Part shown: piece by piece, positions 10,282-20,621 of the stretch
Numbering within the stretch: the stretch's first letter is position 1
Layout: each line of letters begins with the position of its first letter
Assembly: GCA_029216955.1 (NCBI GenBank)
Contig: JANAVB010015600.1
Span: forward strand, 28,232,137-28,296,136
Direction: 5' to 3'
DNA: 64,000 nt
Source of the DNA: Iris pallida
Taxonomy: Eukaryota; Streptophyta; Magnoliopsida; Asparagales; Iridaceae
Position numbers and translations under genes: made by a program
Notes under the pieces: model-generated
Databases searched by the model: none
Told to the model about the DNA's origin: nothing
Seen by the model: the letters and a program-made list of their open reading frames with translations, nothing else

Positions 10282-13200
10282 TCAAGAGTAGTACTTCTTT
10301 AGGAACTTGTCGTTGATGGGCATCATGAACAAGTCCCCATTGGGTTTGGCGAGCCGGTAAGCACCGTTTGAGTATACCGTCTCGATGATGAAAGGTCCTT
10401 CCCATTTGGGCTCGAACTTCCCTGGTGTCTTGTGAGTTAACACCATTGGCCTTCTGACTGCTAAAACCAGGTCGCCAACTTGGAAAGTTCTTTGCTTGAC
10501 CTTCTTGTTGAAAGCCTGTGATATACGGGCTTGGTAAAGTTCGATGCGTTGTTGAGCTAGGAGACGCTTTTCGTCAAGTGCCTCCAATTCCCGCAGACGA
10601 CGACGTTGATTGTCTTCTTCTGTGAGATCGTTTGTGATGGCCACGCGGAGCGAAGGTATCTGTATCTCGAGAGGCAGTACTGCTTCGCTCCCGTAGACCA
10701 GGGAGAATGGAGTGTTGCCTGTTGGGGTCCGTACCGTTGTGCGGTAGGCCCAAAGGCATTCGCCAAGCTTTTCGTCCCAGTCGCGTTTGTTGGATGACAC
10801 GACCTTTTTGAGTAGTCTGACGATAGTTTTGTTGAATGCCTCGGCCAATCCGTTTGCTGCCGGATTGTAGGCGGTTGAGGCCACGTTTTGAATACGATTC
10901 TTGTCACAGAACCTGCTGAAAATGTGGCTGATAAACTGAGGACCATTGTCATGGATGATTCGCCGGGGTACCCCGAAACGGTAAATGACATGGTGTCTGA
11001 TAAAGCTGACCACCCTGGAGCTTTTTACTTCTGCTAGTGGGACTGCTTCCGCCCATTTGGAGAAGTAATCGGTGATGGCCAGGATGAAGCGGTGTCCTCT
11101 CGATGAAGGAGGGGTGATTGGCCCTACAATGTCCATGCCCCAGGCTTCGAATGGCCAGGAGGCGACTGTAGGATGTAGAGGTTCAGATGGTGTATGTATG
11201 AAGTCTGCATGAAGTTGGCATGCATGGCACTTCTTAGCATATTCCACTGCGTCGGCAACCATGGTTGGCCAGTAGTAGCCCATACGTCGCAGTCGATCTT
11301 GCAACCTAGGCCCTGGTTGGTGAGCTCCGCAAGTTCCGTCATGAGCTTCTCGAAGAGCTTCGGCCGCTTCTTCGTTAGACATGCATCGAAGGAGAAGCCC
11401 GTCGAAGGAGCGTCGGTACAGCGTTTTAGTGGCTGTATCGTAGTAGAATCGAAGAGAGCGTCTCCTGACTGAGACGGCTTCCTTCGGGTCCTCTGGAAGG
11501 ATTCCGTAGACAGCGAAGTCGATGAACGGGAACCTCCAGTCTCGGACATTAACCCCAGTGTTTGTCGGCATGGCGTGAGCCATTTGCAAACATAGGTTGT
11601 TTCTGGGACAAATTAAGTCTCGGCCAGTTACCGTGACATAGTGTTGAGTCCCAAGGGGCGCAGCCAATGAGGCTGCGAGGCCAGCTAGAGCGTCAGCCTC
11701 CAAGTTTTGTAGGCGGGACACATGTTCGATGAAGAACCCAGTGAAGGTTGAAATGATGTTCAATGCAACTTCATGGTAAGGGATCAAATCTTCATGGCGA
11801 ACCTCGTATTTCCCCCGAATCTGGTTTACGACGAGTTTCGAGTCGCCGTAGGCTTCCAGATGATCCACCCCCAGCTGTTGTGCTAGCTGGAGTCCCATGA
11901 CGAGTGCATTGTACTCAGCAACATTGTTGGAGCACGGCTTCGAAAGGGAGTATGCGCGCTGGATGACCAGCTGATCGGGGGAGACTAAGACCACCCCCAC
12001 TCCTGCGATGATTTGGCCATTGGGGCCCGTTCTTGAAGCGCCATCGAAGAACATCCGCCAAATGGGGCTTCCTTCAGTGACATTTGATTCTTGAACTTCA
12101 TCCGGGATGTCTTCATAGAGTTTTGAAGATTCTGGGATGGGGTGTGCAGCTAAAAAGTCAGCCAGAGCCTGACCCTTGACTGCCTTCTGCGGGACAAACA
12201 CCATGTTGTATGGTGTTAGTAGGATCGCCCATGTAGCCAGCCGGGAGTTTAATGACCCTGGCTTTGTCATGAGAACTCTGAGCGGATTGACTCGGGAGAT
12301 GACGTGAATTGTCTGGCCCGAGACGTAATGACGAGTCTTCTGAATGGCAAACACCAAAGCCAAGCACTCCTTTTCAACGGGGTTGTACCGGTGTTCGGCC
12401 CCGATGAGTGTTCGACTGAGGTAGTAGATTGCTTGCTCGTAGCCTGCATCGCTGTTTTGAGCTAGCAAAGCGCCGAGGGAATGATCCATGGCACGGACGT
12501 AGAGGAGGAATGGTTTGCCGGCGACAGGTGCCACTAGGACTGGCGGGCTTGTTAAGTAAGCCTTGATGTCGTCGAAAGCCTTTTGGCACTCCTCTGACCA
12601 GACATAAGAGACTCCCTTCTTCATGAGCTGAGTAAAGGGTTGACATTTACCGGAGAGGTTTGCTATGAACCTCCGGATGTATGCCAAACGTCCCTGTAGG
12701 CCCCGAAGTTCTCGAAGGTTCTTCGGAGGGTCCATGTTAAGGATGGCTTTGGTCTTCTCAGGATCAACATGAATGCCTTTCGCTGTGATGACGAAGCCCA
12801 AGAATTTGCCGCTAGAAACCCCCAGAAAGGATTTAGCGGGGTTCATTTTGAGTTGATGCGCCCGCATGAGATCGAAGACCGTCTTCAGGTCCTGTAGGTG
12901 ATCTCTTTTGAGGCGGCTCTTGACTGCGATGTCGTCAACATAGCACTCAACTGTCTTGCGAAGATGTTGACGGAAGATGGTGCTCATAGCTCGCTGATAC
13001 GTTGCACCGGCGTTCTTCAAGCCGAAGGGCATTATGGTGTAGCAGAAAACACCCTTTGGAGTCCTGAATGACGTGTGTTTTGTGTCATCGGGGAACATCT
13101 TGATTTGATTGTAGCCTGAATACCCGTCCATGAAGGACATGCGTTCAAAGCCACATGTGTTGTCGATCATTACATCGGTGATTGGGAGCGAGAATTCATC

Positions 13201-13995
13201 CTTCGGGCAAGCGGAGTTGAGATCCCTGAAGTCGATACAGACTCGTATCTTTCCGTTCTTCTTGGTGACAGGGACGACGTTGGCTACCCAGTCTGGGTGT
13301 TGTTCCTCACGGATGAAGCCACTGGTCAAGAGTTTGTCTACCTCCTGATCGATGGCGTTCATGATGTCCGGGCGGAAGCGTCGCTGTTGTTGTTTGATAG
13401 GTTTGGCATCTGGTAAGATGTTCAACCTATGCATCGCGATCTGTGGATCGAGACCCGGCATGTCTTCGTAGCTCCAGGCGAAGACGTCGATATACTCCTT
13501 AGCGAGTTGGACTAAAGATTCTCGGTCTTCTCCTTCCAAGCTTTTGCTGATAAAGATGGGTTTAGAAGAAGACCCATCCCCGAGGTCGATTTGCTCGACT
13601 TCGTCTTCGGTGGGAGGTTCTCGTAACTCAAAACGAGACTCCCATTGCTCTCCTAGGCGTTGAGCCCAGGGTTCCTCTTCGAAGGGTTCCGGCGGTTGGC
13701 CTTCGCCTTCATCTTTCTGAGGCTGCGCCGATGTCATGTTAGCTGACAGCACTTTTCTGAAGACTGATCCAATACTGGTATCGGAATCCCACGTCGATGC
13801 TTCTGATGAGTGGGAATGTTCTATGTCTTCTGCGTCCGAACTTTCTGGAGTTGATGGCGGCGTGACATAGCCTAACCCCCGTCGAGTCCGATTATAGTAA
13901 TCCTGTGGCTTTCCATTGGGCATCGAAAGCCGGACAGGGAGATGCCGACCCTTGCCGTAGTTTAGGCCTTTGTTGCTTTTCAGGTCGTAGCCCAT
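10282..13995 (-). CDS. Pol of element A: RT, RNase H, archaeal-type RNase H, integrase (1237 aa)
   Basis: Polyprotein copying element RNA into DNA and inserting it. Uninterrupted frame. Reverse transcriptase lies around residues 220-440 with catalytic YVDD near residue 350. A first RNase H (from LLYVRAMDHSLGALLAQ, about 500) lacks a clear catalytic Asp. A second, archaeal-type RNase H (from FFDGASRTGPNG, about 645) keeps Asp, Glu (NNVAEYNAL), Asp (GDSKLVV) and a final Asp (LEADALAG). Integrase follows: zinc-binding H..H..C..C (about 880-920), then D (MDIVGPI, about 955), D (DNGPQF) and E (NGLAEAFNK). Dual RNase H is a hallmark of the Tat group. The frame is open upstream of the first ATG past the gag stop, so pol is probably made as a Gag-Pol product; gag lies in the other frame, which would need frameshifting or a repaired base. 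Confidence 0.93.
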   Translation of the reverse strand: MGYDLKSNKGLNYGKGRHLPVRLSMPNGKPQDYYNRTRRGLGYVTPPSTPESSDAEDIEHSHSSEASTWDSDTSIGSVFRKVLSANMTSAQPQKDEGEGQPPEPFEEEPWAQRLGEQWESRFELREPPTEDEVEQIDLGDGSSSKPIFISKSLEGEDRESLVQLAKEYIDVFAWSYEDMPGLDPQIAMHRLNILPDAKPIKQQQRRFRPDIMNAIDQEVDKLLTSGFIREEQHPDWVANVVPVTKKNGKIRVCIDFRDLNSACPKDEFSLPITDVMIDNTCGFERMSFMDGYSGYNQIKMFPDDTKHTSFRTPKGVFCYTIMPFGLKNAGATYQRAMSTIFRQHLRKTVECYVDDIAVKSRLKRDHLQDLKTVFDLMRAHQLKMNPAKSFLGVSSGKFLGFVITAKGIHVDPEKTKAILNMDPPKNLRELRGLQGRLAYIRRFIANLSGKCQPFTQLMKKGVSYVWSEECQKAFDDIKAYLTSPPVLVAPVAGKPFLLYVRAMDHSLGALLAQNSDAGYEQAIYYLSRTLIGAEHRYNPVEKECLALVFAIQKTRHYVSGQTIHVISRVNPLRVLMTKPGSLNSRLATWAILLTPYNMVFVPQKAVKGQALADFLAAHPIPESSKLYEDIPDEVQESNVTEGSPIWRMFFDGASRTGPNGQIIAGVGVVLVSPDQLVIQRAYSLSKPCSNNVAEYNALVMGLQLAQQLGVDHLEAYGDSKLVVNQIRGKYEVRHEDLIPYHEVALNIISTFTGFFIEHVSRLQNLEADALAGLAASLAAPLGTQHYVTVTGRDLICPRNNLCLQMAHAMPTNTGVNVRDWRFPFIDFAVYGILPEDPKEAVSVRRRSLRFYYDTATKTLYRRSFDGLLLRCMSNEEAAEALREAHDGTCGAHQPGPRLQDRLRRMGYYWPTMVADAVEYAKKCHACQLHADFIHTPSEPLHPTVASWPFEAWGMDIVGPITPPSSRGHRFILAITDYFSKWAEAVPLAEVKSSRVVSFIRHHVIYRFGVPRRIIHDNGPQFISHIFSRFCDKNRIQNVASTAYNPAANGLAEAFNKTIVRLLKKVVSSNKRDWDEKLGECLWAYRTTVRTPTGNTPFSLVYGSEAVLPLEIQIPSLRVAITNDLTEEDNQRRRLRELEALDEKRLLAQQRIELYQARISQAFNKKVKQRTFQVGDLVLAVRRPMVLTHKTPGKFEPKWEGPFIIETVYSNGAYRLAKPNGDLFMMPINDKFLKKYYS

Positions 13996-14141
13996 CTTTT
14001 GGATGATGTGCTTAGCCGCATCTGTGTATCGATATACTTGTACCCTGCCGGTATCAGGTTCGGGCTCGATCGACGGGAGGTTCCGACGACGCTCGATTTT
14101 GCCCGAGATGATGGTGCCTTCGTCTCGGCTTCGTGGAGGGA

Positions 14142-17100
14142 CTATGAAGATTGATGGAGCGTGGAGGGCACCACCATGTACTCATGTAACCATGGTCGTC
14201 CGAGTAAGATGTTGTAGTTGACCTCGGCATCCACCACATAACAAGTTACCTCAGTTTTGAGGCTGCCGATGTGACACTTCAGCCGGATCTTGCCCAGTGG
14301 CTCGCTCTTGCTGGCGTTGAAGCCACTGATGGTCGTATTGGAGGGCGCCAGCCGGTACATTGGGATCCCCTGCTTTGATAGCAGCGCCTTTGGAATGATG
14401 CTTAGGGAAGACCCCGGATCGATCTGAATCCTGCTCACCTTTACCGAACCGATGTACCCTGTGTAATACAACGGTCGGTTATGTCGGTGATGCTTGAGCA
14501 GCATGTCTTGTTGGGTGAAGGTTATGTTTGGGATAACTTCATCCGCACAATGACAGTGTGCACAAGTAGTTGGGAGGTCTTCAGGCTGCTTGACCTGACT
14601 GAGAAAGGATTCGGCATCCTTTAGAGCTTCGCAGAGAGCTTCTCGGGAGTCCTTAGAGAGACGCAGGAGCTCGAACAAAGACAGGCGTGCAGGAGTACTG
14701 GCCAGTTGTGCCAGAATGTCAAAATTGTGGGGCTTGGCTAGCCCCGAAGCATTTTCTTTCCGCAGAGGTCTGTCGAAACGGGCCTCCACTTGCTTTTGTT
14801 TATTGGCTGCTGAGGGCTTGGATGGACCCTCCTCAGGGATGGTGCCAGGAGGCACCCCTTCGGCGGTAGCTTCACCGGGCTGGGAGTTCTGTTGTGCACG
14901 CGTCTGCACAGGAAGCGCCTCTTCTGCTGAAGAAGAGACCGTGCGGCAAGACTTGATCTTCCTGCCTTTTGCTTTGGAGGTAGGGTGTACCTCCAGTTGA
15001 GTTACCTCGGAGACGAGGTCGGGGTGAACCCAGAGGACCTCTCCTCGAGATGTGGTGAGTGGGACAAGTCCACTCACATTGTCACGGGTGGGTGGCAAAT
15101 TCACCACCTCCATTGTCGCCTTAGGGATGGGGACGACGCCATCTTGTGTGGTAGTCGGCGGCAAGGTGCCGAACTGTAGTGACACCACATTAGCTGACAC
15201 CGTCTTCTCTTCGTAATCGACGGAAATTACATCCGCATTGATCATGCGCTGGATGTAATTTTTAAGGACATAGCAGTCCTTAGTCGGGTGTCCGACAAAC
15301 CGATGGTAGTGACAGTACCTTGGGTTGTCCACCTTTCCGACTTCATCGGGCCGCTTTGGGTCCGGAAGCTTGATCTTGTCACCCTGCTTCAGTATCTCAA
15401 AGAGTTGCAGGGTGTCGTCATCATTGAATGAATAAACCTCCTTGGGTCTCGGTGCCAATGGAGGCTTTTGAGTAGGCGTAGATGCGCCCTTCGAGGCATT
15501 AACAGTCAATGCCTGTTTCCCCTTTGTTTCTCGTCCGGAGTTGTTGGTTGCGGACTTTTTTCCCTTATCGTCAAAGGCGGGGAAGCTAACACCTAGAAGA
15601 CGTGCATTGGCCGCCTTCTTCTCTGCAGCTTCAGCTTCAATGATTAGGGAGCTCCAGTCGGGAGGGGGAGTAGAGTTAAGCCAGAGCTTTACTGCAGGCA
15701 GCATGTTCATACTGCAAGCGGAGAGAAGCGCATGTTCTGGCATGCCTGGAGGTAACCTGAAGCAGGCCTGACGGAAGCGTTCGATGAATGCCCGAACCGT
15801 TTCCTTGTCCTTCTGGCGTATCTCAATGAGAGACGCCATCGTCATGTCCTTCCCACCGTCGTAGAAGCGGTCGAGGAAGAGGCGTGTCAGGTCGTCGAAG
15901 GACGATATGGAATTGTCGGGGAGGCTGCAGTACCAGTCATACGCCACCCCTTTCAGGGCCCCAACAAAGATGCTGGTGAGGAGCGCGTCCTCCTTCGGAA
16001 GATGCCCTGTCTGCGACTGGAAGTACGTCAAGTACCGTCGTGGAGAGTCCTTCCCGTCATACGGCGTGAGTGTCTGTGGTTTATACTTTGGGGGATAAAC
16101 CACCTTGTTCCACTCAAGTGGATAAGGCTGGGGAATGCCCATCTTCTGGCGTTCCTCCTGCCTGTTCTTGGACTCGAAGCGCTCCCGCAGATCTTTGATC
16201 ATTTCGACCACGTCCTCCGTGGAGCTAGGAGCCGGGGAAGGAGGTACCACCTGGAGTGGAGCGTTTGAGGGCTCCGATGTCCGGGGTGCTTCTGTGTCTG
16301 AGGGTGTCCGCTGGAGGGGCACACTCGACTCTCCATTAGCTCCTGGGTCGGGACCATTTGAAGGTGTCCTGATCAAGGCCGACCGCATCTCAAACACTGC
16401 TTGAGTCAGTACTTGCATTGAGGCAGAGAGAGTTTTGAGTCCTCCCTCTAACGAGTCTATGCGCTGGACAATGTCCTGTGGCGGCACATCAGCCTCAAGA
16501 TCACCCCCGGTCATGTATACTGTCATGACACGGCCGGAAGTAGATGGATTAGTTGAGGCTTCGCTCTCAGTCTCACTTTCATGTGGAGGAGTTACTTCTC
16601 CTGGTGTTTGGCCACCCCCAGCCACATTCTGGAGTTCGTCTTCGACAGGCGCATCTGTAAGGGCCTGACTGCCCTCAGCTCTGTCTTGAAGGGCCTCTTC
16701 GTTTTCAGCACTACCCCCGGCGGTGTCCTGGAGGACATCGTCATTTTGAGGGGCTTCAGGGAGGCCATCTTCGCCTTGATGAAGATCCGTCGCAGCTGTG
16801 CTTTGGACATCTTCGTCTTCGGAAGGAGGCTGAACAAGGGTCTGGCTACCCCCAGCTTCCTCCAAGGACTTCTTCCTTGACCGAGTGCCTTCGAACACCC
16901 CAGAGGTTGTGACAGCTGCCTTGATTTTCCTCGACTGGCTTTTAGATGAAGACGAGGAATTGGCAGTCGTCTTCCGGACAGATGAGGAATTGGAGATCAC
17001 GTTGCATGACGCAATCTTTAGTTCCTCTTCTGCTGACACCTTTGTCCCAAGGCGATGTCGGAGGGGTGTCGATGATTGTAGCCGTTGGAAGACCGACTGC

Positions 17101-18167
17101 TTTGGCGGTTCTGCCGTCTTGCAACAGCAGTTGATGGTGACCACTGCACAAGTGTGCCCCGTGAGAGACGCATCGTGCTTGTTGGTCAGCTCTCCTGACC
17201 GGCGCTTGTGAGTGATCACGTTGCGCAAGTCGTTGGAGGAGAGTGCTACCCTCACACCCCTCTCAGGCGCATGGCAGGGCCAAGCGCCGGGGTGGTCGGG
17301 TGAGTGCTGCGCCCCCTGATCTAATACCAAGCAGGCATCACGATCAGTAGTGGGGGAACCACAGCATTTGAAGTGACTTGAACGGACCTCAAACGCATAA
17401 CCAGAGGAGGCGCGGGAGTTCAAGACCACTGAGTTTGCCTCTCTCGGCTTGGTTGTGCACGCAGTGAATGCGCCCAAGTGAGATGAGGACTTTGAAGGTC
17501 GACTCGTTGTCGGTGCAGGAGCACTTGAGTCAACCTTGTACAGCTTGCCATCGGCAGCGCGTGTGATTGTAAGCGCGTGCCTCTGGCCGGCTGCTGGCAT
17601 AGCACGTTTGTGGCGCATGGCCCGTGCCGCCTTGGATTTTTTCGTACCAGCCCGCTGGGGCGCATAGTACTCAGCATCCAAATTCTCCTCGCCGTTACAG
17701 CGAGTGAGTCTGTCAAAGACAGAGGCTCTTTGTGGCGCATCAGAAGTAATGCGCGGGGCATTGGCTGCGCCCCTGCTCCGTCGACGTATCTTCCTCGCCT
17801 GAGAGGAAGATGGCTGGGGAACGTGGTCAGCCGCACGCTTCCCCGAGAGATGCGCTGCATCAGCGGGCGCACCTTGACTGCTGAGGACGTCAACAGGAAG
17901 GGAAGGCTGGACGGGCGCATCCCCTTCAACGGTGGTGCCCGAGGCGTCGACTTTGCGCACCCAGACTGCGCGGGTCTTCTTCGGCTTCGACAGCCGCTTC
18001 GAAGGACTCGCACTTCCTTCAGAAATGAACTCCTCGTACGCCTGTTGATTGAGGCGCACTACCAGCGTCTTGTGGGAGGAGCCCACCTTCACGTCGTCGG
18101 CCTGTGACACGACTTTCTCGGTAGAGGAGAAAGAGTTCCCCAGCAGAGTCGCCAGCTTGTTTGCCAT
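14142..18167 (-). CDS. Gag-protease of element A (1341 aa)
   Basis: Start chosen as the only ATG near the 5' end, minus-strand 18167-18165; upstream codons are LTR. The ATG lies in the last ten LTR bases, and the coding sequence then reads through the primer-binding site (residues about 5-10, LATLLG). Residues 1 to about 680 are an unusual extension rich in Ser, Arg and acidic stretches, including repeats of the type LQDxAxGS at about 430-530. The capsid-like Gag core follows (about 690-870; YDWYCSLPDN, FLDRFYDGGKD, RQACFRLPPG). The knuckle CHYHRFVGHPTKDC lies near 960. Protease occupies the end: IDPGSSLSIIP is the active-site region and ILLGRPWLHEY the flap-distal motif. The frame stops at 14142 just after the protease, where pol continues in another frame. 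Confidence 0.9.
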   Translation of the reverse strand: MANKLATLLGNSFSSTEKVVSQADDVKVGSSHKTLVVRLNQQAYEEFISEGSASPSKRLSKPKKTRAVWVRKVDASGTTVEGDAPVQPSLPVDVLSSQGAPADAAHLSGKRAADHVPQPSSSQARKIRRRSRGAANAPRITSDAPQRASVFDRLTRCNGEENLDAEYYAPQRAGTKKSKAARAMRHKRAMPAAGQRHALTITRAADGKLYKVDSSAPAPTTSRPSKSSSHLGAFTACTTKPREANSVVLNSRASSGYAFEVRSSHFKCCGSPTTDRDACLVLDQGAQHSPDHPGAWPCHAPERGVRVALSSNDLRNVITHKRRSGELTNKHDASLTGHTCAVVTINCCCKTAEPPKQSVFQRLQSSTPLRHRLGTKVSAEEELKIASCNVISNSSSVRKTTANSSSSSKSQSRKIKAAVTTSGVFEGTRSRKKSLEEAGGSQTLVQPPSEDEDVQSTAATDLHQGEDGLPEAPQNDDVLQDTAGGSAENEEALQDRAEGSQALTDAPVEDELQNVAGGGQTPGEVTPPHESETESEASTNPSTSGRVMTVYMTGGDLEADVPPQDIVQRIDSLEGGLKTLSASMQVLTQAVFEMRSALIRTPSNGPDPGANGESSVPLQRTPSDTEAPRTSEPSNAPLQVVPPSPAPSSTEDVVEMIKDLRERFESKNRQEERQKMGIPQPYPLEWNKVVYPPKYKPQTLTPYDGKDSPRRYLTYFQSQTGHLPKEDALLTSIFVGALKGVAYDWYCSLPDNSISSFDDLTRLFLDRFYDGGKDMTMASLIEIRQKDKETVRAFIERFRQACFRLPPGMPEHALLSACSMNMLPAVKLWLNSTPPPDWSSLIIEAEAAEKKAANARLLGVSFPAFDDKGKKSATNNSGRETKGKQALTVNASKGASTPTQKPPLAPRPKEVYSFNDDDTLQLFEILKQGDKIKLPDPKRPDEVGKVDNPRYCHYHRFVGHPTKDCYVLKNYIQRMINADVISVDYEEKTVSANVVSLQFGTLPPTTTQDGVVPIPKATMEVVNLPPTRDNVSGLVPLTTSRGEVLWVHPDLVSEVTQLEVHPTSKAKGRKIKSCRTVSSSAEEALPVQTRAQQNSQPGEATAEGVPPGTIPEEGPSKPSAANKQKQVEARFDRPLRKENASGLAKPHNFDILAQLASTPARLSLFELLRLSKDSREALCEALKDAESFLSQVKQPEDLPTTCAHCHCADEVIPNITFTQQDMLLKHHRHNRPLYYTGYIGSVKVSRIQIDPGSSLSIIPKALLSKQGIPMYRLAPSNTTISGFNASKSEPLGKIRLKCHIGSLKTEVTCYVVDAEVNYNILLGRPWLHEYMVVPSTLHQSS
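18137..18154 (-). promoter_or_regulatory. Primer-binding site of element A
   Basis: On the minus strand TGGCGACTCTGCTGGGGA starts 3 bases after the 5' LTR end. This is the type of site typical of Tat/Ogre-like elements (from memory, a tRNA-Arg type). It lies inside the gag reading frame. Confidence 0.8.
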
Positions 18168-20337
18168 TAAAATTGTTTTGATTGAAATCTTAATACAAAC
18201 AGAACAGTGATACAATATAGGACTTAGATGTAGTCCTAGGAGTACACTTTTGTTTAAGCTGGGTCCTTAGTGCCAATAGAGCGAGTGGTAATGCGTTGAC
18301 TCCGTTGACCGGCTGACGACGGTTATCGGTTCTCTGAAGGTGCGGATTGCTCTGGGTGCTGGAGCTTGCTGAGAGGAGGAAGACGTTGAGTGTCTAGAAC
18401 TGCCTCTCGGTGATTCTCTCTGTGTTGTGAGTCTTCTGTTCTGAGTCTCTGTGTGTGTGTGTGTGTGTGAAGGAGATGACCCTTCTATTTATAGTTTTGC
18501 AGGCTGGCTGCTCATGCGTGCATGTAGGATGCGCCGGTGTGGGAACGCCACGTGGAGGTTGCTGATGGAGGCGCATGGATGCTGCGCCCTGATCGAGGGG
18601 GAGAACTCTTCATACTGCTGTTGTGAGCCGGCACGTAGCAGAGAGAAGATCTTTCCGTTGCTGAAATCTTGGACGAATTGAGTCAAAAGACACGTGTCGT
18701 CGACTCATGGTTCGAAGATCTCGGATTTGGTGGAGAGGAGTGATCTGGTGGGCTGCGCCTTGGATTGGGCGCAGGAGGAGGCTGCGGCTCATAACCTTTA
18801 GGAGTTACAAACCATTTGGGGCGCATGGCTTTTGAGGCGCATGCAGGCGACTTTCCTTCTGTCTTTCGGGATCAGAGAGCAGTCTGAGGCGCATGGCTTT
18901 TGAGGCGCATGCTGATTTGGACGCATGGCCGTAGAGGCGCATGCTGATGGTGGAGTGGCCACGTGGCAGTAGCCGTCGGAACAAGGTCATGATGATGCTG
19001 ACGTTGCCGACGCTTCGTTTTCTGAAAAGCTGTCAACTGTTCAGACTTTGGGAGGCGTGCTGCCAACTCTGTCAGTTCAGCATTTAATGTTGGTGATGTT
19101 CGATGGACAGCTGAGTGGGCGCGTCGGTTGGCGTTCCACTCGGTATGGAGATGTGTGAGGGCGCACCCTCTGTAATGCGCCGAGTACTGTAGGGCGCGTC
19201 TGTGTGATGCGCCTGACGCCGAAGGGCGCGTCCGTGTGATGCGCTGTCTGGCTGGCGCATCGGACATGTCTTTTAATGATGCGGCTGTCTCGCTCTTCGA
19301 GTGCTATAAATAGCCGTTTGGCTGAATTCGAGGCGTCCGATTCATCCATTTAATGTAAATTCATTGCACGGAATTCGGAGGGCCATCCACTTGGCGCGTG
19401 GGTTTGATCTGCCCGGCCTATAAATAGTGGCATGGAGAGAAGATTTGCTTCTCATTCCCTCACGTACTTCCAATATGAATTTGAACATACGGGTGCATTC
19501 TGCTGACGAAGTGCTCCCGAGGGTGAAGATGAGACGCTGTGTTATCTTTGATGCACTTGAAGGTGACTGTTACATCCAAAAGACGGAGTCGAGGGCTTCT
19601 GAGGCAGGCGGAAGGTGCCTGTTGCATCCAAAGATAAGGATGCTCGAGCCTCGTCTCCGTTATTCCGGAAGAGCCGTAGATCGGAATGGCGGTGCAAGGC
19701 TCTCTCTTCCTGCAAAGTGGGGTTTCCCCACTTTGATCGTGTCGAAAGCTGCTCCTTTAGCCATGGTTTCGATCACGGTCTTCCTTCGGCTTTGGAGGAT
19801 CTTTCGAAGCCTCCCCTGGCCACAGCATTTGCGGTGCTCTTCTCTTCCTTGGTTCCAGCCAGAGGGTTAAATGCTTTGTGTCGAAGCATTTATCGGGCGA
19901 GCCTGGTTGGAAGAGCGGCACATAACTGGGCTCTGCTCGGCCAGGTGAGCCTGGCTGGAAGAATTTGGCTGAAGGGATGCACATAACTGAGGTGCTGAAG
20001 AGATGATGGGATGCGCCTGGATAGAGGCGCATGATATCTGCTGCGCCTTATTGGTGGCGCATAGTGATGCTGCGCCTATCTGGTGGTGCATGGTGGTTGC
20101 TGCGCTTATCTGAAGGCGCATGATGGCCGCTGGCTGTAGACTTAGGCTCTTTCCTTTGTAGGAATTCTCCTTTGTACAGCCTTTTCTAGACATGTAATAG
20201 ACTTTTATATATAAATAAAAAGTCCTTCTTCAAATGTCTATAGTTATTGACTTTGCTATGAAGTTCTTCATCTGAGTTCTGGCGCATGTAGTGTCTGGCG
20301 CATGGGCTTTCTGGTTGTGAAATTTCATGCTTCTACA
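18158..20337 (-). repeat. 5' LTR of element A
   Basis: 2,180 bp direct repeat of 6754-8929. The minus-strand TATA box CTATAAATAG lies at 18485-18494, so U3 is about 1.85 kb and R-U5 is short, about 0.3 kb. The length difference comes mainly from two extra GT units near 18451. Confidence 0.95.
18485..18494 (-). promoter_or_regulatory. LTR promoter TATA box of element A
   Basis: CTATAAATAG on the minus strand, about 320 bases before the gag ATG; transcription would start in or near the following CA-repeat. The same box lies at 7077-7086 in the other LTR. Confidence 0.6.
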
Positions 20338-20342
20338 GTGCC
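20338..20342. repeat. Target-site duplication GTGCC, right copy (element A)
   Basis: Immediately follows the CTACA terminus of element A. Confidence 0.95.
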
Positions 20343-20621
20343 GAATGCTTAGCTAGACTTTCCTGTTTTCAGTTTGGTTGTTGTTTTTTTTGAAAAATTC
20401 TATTATTTGAATTTAGTATTTAATTCAGTTCATTTACTTCCAGTTGTATTCATTTCAATGATTAATAAAGTTTTAAATTCCCGAATATTGAGTTGTGACA
20501 AATATAGATATTGTTGTGGTTACCTGCTAATTAATAGAACAACTTACTGCCGTCGTCTCAACAACGGTGCAGGCTGGACATGATCCGGTTCGATCCAATT
20601 ATTTGGGATCGGGTCGTGACA
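20343..20621 (+). repeat. 3' LTR of element B, right part
   Basis: Continues the LTR after the element A insertion and ends GGGTCGTGACA; matches 1-272. Confidence 0.88.

Larger units (their letters stand above)
6754..20337 (-). mobile_element. Element A: Tat-lineage Ty3/Gypsy LTR retrotransposon
   Basis: Complete 13,584 bp element on the minus strand: LTRs at 18158-20337 (5') and 6754-8929 (3'), 5 bp target duplication GTGCC, primer-binding site 18137-18154, purine tract 8930-8942, gag-protease 14142-18167, pol 10282-13995 and a plus-strand extra reading frame at 9287-9673. The LTRs differ by roughly 20 positions over 2.18 kb by eye (under 1%), so the insertion is recent. The second, archaeal-type RNase H in pol and the C-x2-H-x4-H-x4-C knuckle of Gag place it in the Tat group. 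The main visible defect is the different reading frame of gag-protease and pol. Confidence 0.95.
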
